A stretch of DNA of 64,000 bases from Pontiella agarivorans (GTDB taxonomy: Bacteria; Verrucomicrobiota; Kiritimatiellia; Kiritimatiellales; Pontiellaceae). Below are positions 41,654-49,000 of the stretch, one piece after another (positions within the stretch are counted from its first letter, which is position 1; the number at the start of each line of letters is the position of its first letter). Made by a program: the position numbers and the translations under genes. The notes under the pieces are model-generated. The model made no database searches. It had not been told where the DNA came from and saw only the letters and a program-made list of their open reading frames with translations. Location: contig NZ_JARVCO010000010.1 in NCBI RefSeq assembly GCF_034531395.1, positions 496,001 through 560,000 on the forward strand, given 5' to 3'.

Positions 41654-43810
41654 CTAGAAGCTGAGATTGTCTGAAGGCGCAACAGTACCGGATACCAGCG
41701 GGACATGGTTTCCGGCGGTATCGCTGTAGTTTGTCGAGCAGTTCCATACTCGGTTGTTGAGTAGGATATTATCTGCTTGTTGGAGATTGATACCGATCCC
41801 ACATTCGTAAATTCGGTTTCCTTCCAGCATGTTATTGCCGGATTCATAGTCGGAATACTGCAATAGTATTCCTTCCTGACACTGCCGCACGGTGTTGTTC
41901 ATCAGTGTGACATCATCAAATAAAACTTCAATTCCAGCACGGGTGTAACGCCCTTCGTAATTCTGACCTTCAACTAGGCAATCTTCGATTAAAGCGTCAT
42001 CCCATATATCGATACCGCACAGCGTGTTATATCTTGCTGTACACTGCCTCAAGTTTCCATTGTAGACCAAAAAACCATTTTCCGCGTTGTATGCGCTGTT
42101 GCAGTTCAGCGCCTCAGCATTATTCTCCAAGCGCAGTCCGTCCTCTGTGTTGGATGACGTGCTGCAGTTTTTTGCAACAGAGTTTAGAAGATATATTCCG
42201 ACGTTATTTCCTCTTGATTGGCTGTCTTTGACAAAAGAACCGCCTAAAGACATACCGTATAAGGCATTGTTTATTGTCCGGCAGGCCTCAATACGGCCTC
42301 CTGAATCAACGCAGATGCCATACGCCTGATTTGATGACACATTGCATTCGGAAAGCGTTCCGTATTTTTTCACATAGACTCCGCCGCCCTTGTTGTCCGA
42401 AATATTCAGCCTTTTGAGATTGGAATATTCTCCGGCAATGGCAACTGCCGCTGGTTCAGGGGAAAAAGTTGCATACGATGTGGTCCCTTCCCAGTTTGAA
42501 ATATTTCCATTCGAGAGACTAAAGTTATTAAAACCGGGAAGCTGATGGACAGCATGGCCGCTACCGGTTCCTGGGCCGATCAGGCTATGTCCGGCCATGT
42601 CGATTGACACATTGTCGGCTTGGACAGTAATGCCATTTACACCTTGTTCGCTTACGGTTAATGATCCCGTAAGACGCACCGTAGATGGCCAGTCCAGCGT
42701 TTCCGGAATTTCGCTCAAAAGGAGGTTGAGTTGGTTGCCGGCGGCCATGTCGTAGTTATCTTCGGTGCCGGAGACCTGATTTTCAAAAACGCGGTTTTCG
42801 GTGCCGGTTATATAAAGACCTTTTTCCGTGTTTTCGCCGCCAATGATATTATGACCGATGGCGTTGCGCTCGCTGGCAACGTGAATGCCCCACATATTGT
42901 CTTGAACTGTGTTGCCCTTTACCAAGTTGTCGCTTCCTGTGATTTGGATGCCTGCACCGTCTTGGTGGGTGGTGGGGCGGTTGCCGTTGGAGGAGGCGGA
43001 GCAGTTTTCAATGGAACATTTTTCGGTAATCTCAAAGCCGCTACGCTCATTGCTGGAGGCGTTGCAATTGATGATCTGTGTTCCGGCCTCGCCCTTAATG
43101 CCAGAGTGCTGATTTGCAAATGAGGTGCAGTTGCGGACGATTGAATTGTATTGAGCGAGAATGCCTTCGGATCCGTTATAATAGACCGAACAGTTTTCGA
43201 TGACGTTGGCTTGGCCGGAAGAGATGCCCCACGTGCCATTTTCAGAGGCTTTGCAGTTCAGGATCGAACCCGCGAATCCGCCATAGATACCCGCCGTTGT
43301 ATTACGCACCGCTTGGCAATCTTTGATCTGAACCCCGTAGAGCCCTCGCTCATTTTCAATCGCGATAACGTTTTGAATTTGGCTCTCAAAACCGGCGCTC
43401 ACCGCATAGCCGCCAAGCCAATTGCGGATGGTGCCACTAAAGACGCGGCAGCCCTTGTTGAACGTTCCCGTTTTGATGGCCGATCCGCTGCTTTCGCCGG
43501 GGCCGGTGAGGGTGAAGCCCATTAGATCGATCGTTACATCATCTGCCTGAACATAAATTCCGTGGGCTCCGGTCGCCGTCATTGTCAGGTTGCTGACGAC
43601 ATAGTAGGAGCCGGATTCGCTTATGGTGAACGGTAGGCTGGAAATGGGGGTGCGTACTTCGGCACTGGCGCTGCCTGATACCGCTGAATAGATTTCGTCG
43701 AGCGATTTCATGGTGGGGGCCGGAGCGCCCGGAGGGGTTAAACTGCCTTGGCCGAAAACCATTCCGGTTATCGACATGAGGATGAGTGTGCTGAGGATTC
43801 TTTTTTTCAT
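41654..43810 (-). CDS. Secreted right-handed parallel beta-helix protein (NosD/pectate lyase-like fold)
   Basis: The 718-aa product has a signal peptide (MKKRILSTLILMSITGMVFGQ). It contains two tandem beta-helix units, each starting with the same opening: GIYVQADDVTIDLMGFTLTGPGESSGSAI and GITVQADNVSIDMAGHSLIGPGTGSGHAV. Many rungs follow of the type IENCSVYYNGSEGILAQYNSIVRNCTSFANQHSGI. Rungs alternate N-C-x(S/T) turns typical of PbH1 repeats. No lyase catalytic triad was recognised, so a carbohydrate-binding or adhesive role is as likely as an enzyme. The start at 43810 is chosen by the signal peptide. Confidence 0.82.
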   Translation of the reverse strand: MKKRILSTLILMSITGMVFGQGSLTPPGAPAPTMKSLDEIYSAVSGSASAEVRTPISSLPFTISESGSYYVVSNLTMTATGAHGIYVQADDVTIDLMGFTLTGPGESSGSAIKTGTFNKGCRVFSGTIRNWLGGYAVSAGFESQIQNVIAIENERGLYGVQIKDCQAVRNTTAGIYGGFAGSILNCKASENGTWGISSGQANVIENCSVYYNGSEGILAQYNSIVRNCTSFANQHSGIKGEAGTQIINCNASSNERSGFEITEKCSIENCSASSNGNRPTTHQDGAGIQITGSDNLVKGNTVQDNMWGIHVASERNAIGHNIIGGENTEKGLYITGTENRVFENQVSGTEDNYDMAAGNQLNLLLSEIPETLDWPSTVRLTGSLTVSEQGVNGITVQADNVSIDMAGHSLIGPGTGSGHAVHQLPGFNNFSLSNGNISNWEGTTSYATFSPEPAAVAIAGEYSNLKRLNISDNKGGGVYVKKYGTLSECNVSSNQAYGICVDSGGRIEACRTINNALYGMSLGGSFVKDSQSRGNNVGIYLLNSVAKNCSTSSNTEDGLRLENNAEALNCNSAYNAENGFLVYNGNLRQCTARYNTLCGIDIWDDALIEDCLVEGQNYEGRYTRAGIEVLFDDVTLMNNTVRQCQEGILLQYSDYESGNNMLEGNRIYECGIGINLQQADNILLNNRVWNCSTNYSDTAGNHVPLVSGTVAPSDNLSF

Positions 43811-43845
43811 GGTTGTGATCCTGTTTAATTTAACTGAAAGATGAT

Positions 43846-46014
43846 CTAATCGGCGTGGACGCGGAAGAAGGCGGCTCCGTTGGTGGCGGGGATTTCCCAT
43901 TCAACGGCATCCCCGACTTCGTTCCAAACATTGGAAGCGAGGTTGTCGGTTTGTTTAAGCTGCAGGCTGAGTTCGAGCATATTGCCGGACGTCTGAAGCA
44001 TGAGGTTCCCCAGATTTAAATCCTGTATAGAGTCGGCGGTATAGAGACCATGCGCGGCGGGATCGTCGGTCACGTTGGCTTCGCCCTGGGCAATCGCCGC
44101 AGATTCATCGAACGTGGGGCAGAAGCCCATTGCAGCCTCATCGCCGTCTTCTCGGCCATCGCCATCGCTGTCGGTGTTGTTCACGCCGGAGCCGAAGGCC
44201 ACCTCTTCGGCATCGGTCAGACCATCATCGTCGTAGTCGCCCGCGCCCGCGAATTCGTAGGCGCCCATGTCGGCAATGGCAGACCCATCCCCATTGCCAT
44301 CCAGCCAGCGGGGGAGCCCGTCGATATCGGTCATAATGGCTCCCGATTGAGTGACGGCTGCATCAATGCAGGGGGAGTCCGGTTGAAGGCGCAGTGAAAG
44401 ATACTCAAAGTCGGGTGCGTTGGTGGTGCCGGTTTGTCCGGCCTCTAAGACCGAGGTGCAGCAGGCAAGAACGGTGTCCATTTGGGACAGATCATCGCCG
44501 GAACCATTTCCATCCTCATTCGTGTCGGCCAGATTGTCGACGATGATGCTGTTGTAGATGTGCCCTTTGCTGCACCCGCCGCCGTCGTTCACGGCGCTGT
44601 TTCCTTTCAGCGTGCAATGGTGCAGCTCGCTATCATAGGTGCCGCCTCCCCAGATGGCGGTATTGTCGATGAAAACAGCATTGTGAATGGTCCCGTCGTA
44701 CGCGCCTCCGCCTTTGGATGCCGTATTTCCGGAAAGGGTACAGCGGGAGAGCGTATCGAAATAGCTCCCGCCTCCTGAGCCTCCTCCGTCATTGCCGATG
44801 AGGGTGCACCCGGTAAGGGTGGCATAAGCACTTCCGCCTCCATGGGTGGTGGCGACGTTTTCGGTAAGCGTACAATCGGTCAGGGTGCCACCGTAAACGC
44901 CGGCGCCTCGATCAGCGCGGTTTCCATCGAGTACGCAGTCCGTCAGCGTGCTGTTACTGTTACCTCCTCCCGAACCCGTGGCGATGTTGTTCTTAATGGT
45001 GCATTTTTCCAAGGTGCTGCTGGAGGTTCCCCCGCCCGAACCCGCCGTATTTTGCGAGAGGGTGCAGTTGGTTAGATCCGATTGATAGGCTCCTCCGCCG
45101 TTGGTCGCAACATTCCCGGTGATCAGGCAGTCGTTCAGTGTGGCGGACCGGCAGCCGCCGCCGTGCCGCGCAGTATTGTTCGAAAGCGTGCAGGCCGACA
45201 GGGTGGAGTGATGGCTGCCGCCGCCGGAATCAGCCTGGTTACCCGAAAAGGTGCAGTTTGAAAGCACACCAAAATGGCTTCCGCCTCCCAGTGAAAGGGC
45301 TTCGTTGCCGGTCAGGGAACAGTCGGTGAGACTGCCCACCGAGCTGCCGCCGCCATTGTTCGCTGTGTTGCTGGTCAGGGTGCAGTTCTGCAACGTGCTG
45401 GAGCAACTCCCGCCGCCCTGATTGTCGGTTGCATTGCCGATGAATTCACAATTGACCAGTTGGCCGCCATAACTTCCGCCTCCGCTATACGTGGCCGTGC
45501 AGTTTTTGATGATGCAGTTGCTCACGATGCCGGACCCGCTGGCCCCGCCGTTACCGCTCAGCAGGTTGATGCCGCCACCGGACTGATCATATGCGGTATC
45601 TCCATCGGTCGTGTTGGCGTGGCCGTTTTGGAGAGTGAACCCGATCAGTTCACCTTTGGTCATATAGACGCAGCGAACCAGCACATCATTCCGGCCCAAT
45701 AAGATGTTGTTTCCGGCAATAAAGGTGTTCGCCGCCCCGCCTAAAGATTGGACGGTTATATCTTTGGTGATCACCACCCGGTTGGGCATGCTGTATCCGG
45801 GCGTCACCGTGTAGCCCAGATTATACGTGCCGCTGTTCACCAGCACGGTATCGCCGTCTGAGGCGGCGTCAACGGCGGTCTGAATCTTGGTGGCAGCGGT
45901 GCCCCAGTCGGAGTAGGGCGCCGTGTCGGAGCCGGTGAGTGAAACATAGTAGGTCGCGGCCATCGTACTGGCGGCCGTAATAAGCAGTGACAATCCGAGT
46001 GCAGCTGATTTCAT
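43846..46014 (-). CDS. Secreted beta-helix protein with Pmp/GGGS-type rungs
   Basis: The 722-aa product has a signal peptide, an opening shared with several neighbours (TYYVSLTGSDTAPYSDWGTAATKIQTAVDAASDGDTVLVNSGTY) and about sixteen rungs of roughly 23 residues. These have the form GGGSxxSTLxNCTLSGNTAxx (for example SGGGSYGGQLVNCEFIGNAT), like chlamydial polymorphic membrane protein repeats. An acidic thrombospondin-3-like segment (GDYDDDGLTDAEEV...TDSDGDGREDGDE) and a terminal domain ending FFRVHAD follow. The pseudogene at 39280-39606 is a deleted copy of it. It is 35 bp from the next gene and 21 bp from the giant gene upstream. Confidence 0.83.
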   Translation of the reverse strand: MKSAALGLSLLITAASTMAATYYVSLTGSDTAPYSDWGTAATKIQTAVDAASDGDTVLVNSGTYNLGYTVTPGYSMPNRVVITKDITVQSLGGAANTFIAGNNILLGRNDVLVRCVYMTKGELIGFTLQNGHANTTDGDTAYDQSGGGINLLSGNGGASGSGIVSNCIIKNCTATYSGGGSYGGQLVNCEFIGNATDNQGGGSCSSTLQNCTLTSNTANNGGGSSVGSLTDCSLTGNEALSLGGGSHFGVLSNCTFSGNQADSGGGSHHSTLSACTLSNNTARHGGGCRSATLNDCLITGNVATNGGGAYQSDLTNCTLSQNTAGSGGGTSSSTLEKCTIKNNIATGSGGGNSNSTLTDCVLDGNRADRGAGVYGGTLTDCTLTENVATTHGGGSAYATLTGCTLIGNDGGGSGGGSYFDTLSRCTLSGNTASKGGGAYDGTIHNAVFIDNTAIWGGGTYDSELHHCTLKGNSAVNDGGGCSKGHIYNSIIVDNLADTNEDGNGSGDDLSQMDTVLACCTSVLEAGQTGTTNAPDFEYLSLRLQPDSPCIDAAVTQSGAIMTDIDGLPRWLDGNGDGSAIADMGAYEFAGAGDYDDDGLTDAEEVAFGSGVNNTDSDGDGREDGDEAAMGFCPTFDESAAIAQGEANVTDDPAAHGLYTADSIQDLNLGNLMLQTSGNMLELSLQLKQTDNLASNVWNEVGDAVEWEIPATNGAAFFRVHAD
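43922..43936. repeat. TTCCA-N5-TGGAA match in the beta-helix gene
   Basis: Exact match, spacer AACAT, encoding SNVWNE. It may be coincidental coding sequence. Confidence 0.35.
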
Positions 46015-46035
46015 GGTGATTTCTCCTTTAGAACG

Positions 46036-49000
46036 TTAGTCGATCCAGACGTTAATTTTGTAGAAGGCGGCGGTGTTGGTGTTTTCGACGGTATAGCTCT
46101 CTTCTGGGTAGTGGACGGCGGGATAGATGGGCTGGAAGGAATTGGTCAGGCTGTCGGTCCAGAGCACCTGATAAGCGCGGTTGTAGACAGAATCCCAGTG
46201 CAGCACCGTGATGTCGTTGGTCAGTTCCTGCTGCGTGATGCGGAAGTAGGAGTCGGAATCGAACGGATCGGTTCCGGCCACATATTCTTCGTAGTTGCTA
46301 TGCGGGTCGGTGTCGGCGTTTTCTGAAGCGATGGCATTGGTTACGCCGCCGAAGTTTTCAAGCTCCCAGGCATCGTCCATTTCATCGCCGTCGGAATCGC
46401 CGGTCAGCCACATTTCGCAGGCGCCCATATCCACGGTTCCGTATCGGATGCGATACAGGCCGTTATAATCGATGTCGGTGGAAACGTAGGAATTCTCGCC
46501 GGCGTTGATGCACGGCGAGAGGTTGCTCAGGTAGTAGTCGCCGCCGCGAATGAGAATATCCGGAGCCATAGCCACAAACAGCGGCGCATTGGTGATGTTG
46601 CCGTAATAGGTGCTGGGGGTGAGATCGGGGCTGCAGCTGTTTCGCGCTGAAGCAGAGGCGAGGTCGGCCTTGTTTTCAGCGTTAAAGGCCACATTACTCC
46701 AAACGATGGAGTTATAAACACTGGATCCATAAACGCCGCCGCCGTTCTCCGCTCCGTTTTCTGCAACGGTGCAGTTGTAGAGCGTGGTGCTGTAGGTACC
46801 ACCGCCATATTGAATGGCTGCATTGTTGTGGATCGTGCAGTTGTGGGCCGTTCCTTTATGCGTTCCGCCGCCATGTGCTGAGGTGGCATAGTTGAAGAAA
46901 ATATCGCATCGATCGCTGGTGCAGCTGGCCAACCCGCCGCCGGACGGCGCGGTGTTGTCTGTGAGGGTGGAGAAGGAGACTGTACTGTAATAGGCCCCGC
47001 CGCCCACTGTTGTGGCGGTATTGTTCGAAAGCATACATTCGTTCGCGATTCCGCCGTAAATGCCGCCGCCATATTGAGCGGAGTTGCTGCTGATCGTGGA
47101 TTGGGTCAACGAGCTTTCGTAGGCTGCACCTCCGCTGGAGGAGGCCACATTGTTGGATAAGGTGCAGTGTTCGAGGGTGCCTTTATAGACCCCGGCTCCG
47201 TTGTAGGCCACGCAGCCTTCGATGGTGGAAGAGGTGATGAGCGGTGCGCTGTTGGCACAATAGATTCCGCCGCCTTCGTTGTTGCTGTAGCCGAGTGTAG
47301 AAGCTGCGCCGCTGCGGATGGTTAGATACTCAAGCACACATTCACTGTAGCCGAGGTTGAAGCAGCGATTGCTGCTGCCCGCGTCAACCGTTGCCGCGCT
47401 GTCGAACGCGCCGGAAACGCAGATCGACTTATCAATGTTGACGGTGGCGGTGATGTGGTTGATGCCGCGGACAAAGACGTTGCCGCCATAGACGTTCTGT
47501 GCATCGACGGCCGCCTGGATGGTGGCTTTCGGTGCGTCCCAACTGAGGCCGTGGTTAGCGTCGTCGCCGGTGACGGGATCGACGTGCAGAGAGCTGGTGA
47601 AGGCCGAGGCCACCATCACCTGCTGCGTGAAGGCGGTGCCCTGCTGGTTGTCGAGGTTGTAGCCGGTCAGCACCACGTCGTAGGTGCCCGGGTCGGCCCA
47701 GGTGTGGATGATCGTTCCGAGTGCGTTGGTGATGCGTGTGCCGTCGGCGAAGTCGATGATTGTCTGTTTGGTTTCGCCGTTGAAGCTTGCGATGTAGGGG
47801 GCGGCAACATCTTCCAGTACGTGGGTCGGGCCGATCAGTCCAATCTCAATGTCGGGCGAGAGGGCCATATCGGGTTCATCGCACCCCATGGGAGGTGCGT
47901 TGAGCCAGACCGCGCCGTCGATGTCGGTTCCGACCGCAGTTGCCGGATCGCCGAGGTCGCGGCAGGGCGATTCAACCGCGAGGTGCGAGGCGGACACCAG
48001 CGCCGGTTGATTGGTGATGCAACCGTCCTCACCGTGCGTGGCGTCGGGCGAGCAGGTGTAGTCGGGGTTGGCGCTGTACAAATCGTTGCCTTCGTCATCC
48101 GCGGTGTTGAACCACGCGATGCAGCTGTTGGCTTTTCCGGAGAACATGCCGCCGCCCTTGGTGCCGGAATGGTTGGCGGTGATGGTGCAGTGGTTGGCGG
48201 TGGTGTAGGCCATCGCGCCGCCATAGTCGGTGGCTTTATTGCCGGTAAAGCAGCAGCTGTTGGCCGTGCCGTTAAGCATGCCGCCTCCTTGCCTCAAGGT
48301 GCGGTTGCCATAGAAATAGCAGCGGTTAGCGGTGCCATAGCGCATGCCGCCGCCTCCGTTCAGCGCCATGTTTCCGTTGAAGCGGCAATCATGTGCGTTG
48401 CCGTCGGCCAAGCCGCCGCCATAGCTTGCGGTGTTGTTTTCGAAGACGCAGCGGTTGGCGGTGCCATAGCGCATGCCGCCGCCATAGTTGGAGTCGCAGC
48501 GGTTTTCGCGGAAGATACAGTCGGTCGCGATGCCGGCGTACATGCCGCCGCCCGCGTCGCGCGCATAGTTACCGATAAATTCGCAGCCGTTGGCGCGGCC
48601 CATGTAGAGCCCGCCGCCGGAGCCATTCCAGCTCCAGTTATTGGTGAAGAGACAGTCGGTCGCCGTGCCGTAGGCCAGAGCGCCGCCCTTGGTGGCGGAG
48701 TTGCCGTCAAATACGCAGTTGGAGATTTGTGGACTGAGTGAATAGTTGCAAAAGATGCCGCCGCCGGAATAATACTTGGTGCTGTTACGATCTCTGCCGT
48801 TGCGGAAGGTGATGTCGCGAACGGTGGTGTGGTTATCGGCGATATCGAGGCAGCCGACGCCGGTGTAGTCGTTGGTGGAGCCGCCGTCAATGATGGTGTG
48901 TTCTGCGCCGTTGGCACTGAGCAGCTGGATGTCTTTATCGATGCTGATGGTTTCTGTCAGCGTGTACGTGCCATTGCTGACCACAACACGCCCGCCGTGC

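Noticed and set aside
47455-48741. 428-codon plus-strand frame opposite the giant gene
   Set aside because: It is produced by the repetitive GGC-rich codons of the beta-helix rungs on the other strand.
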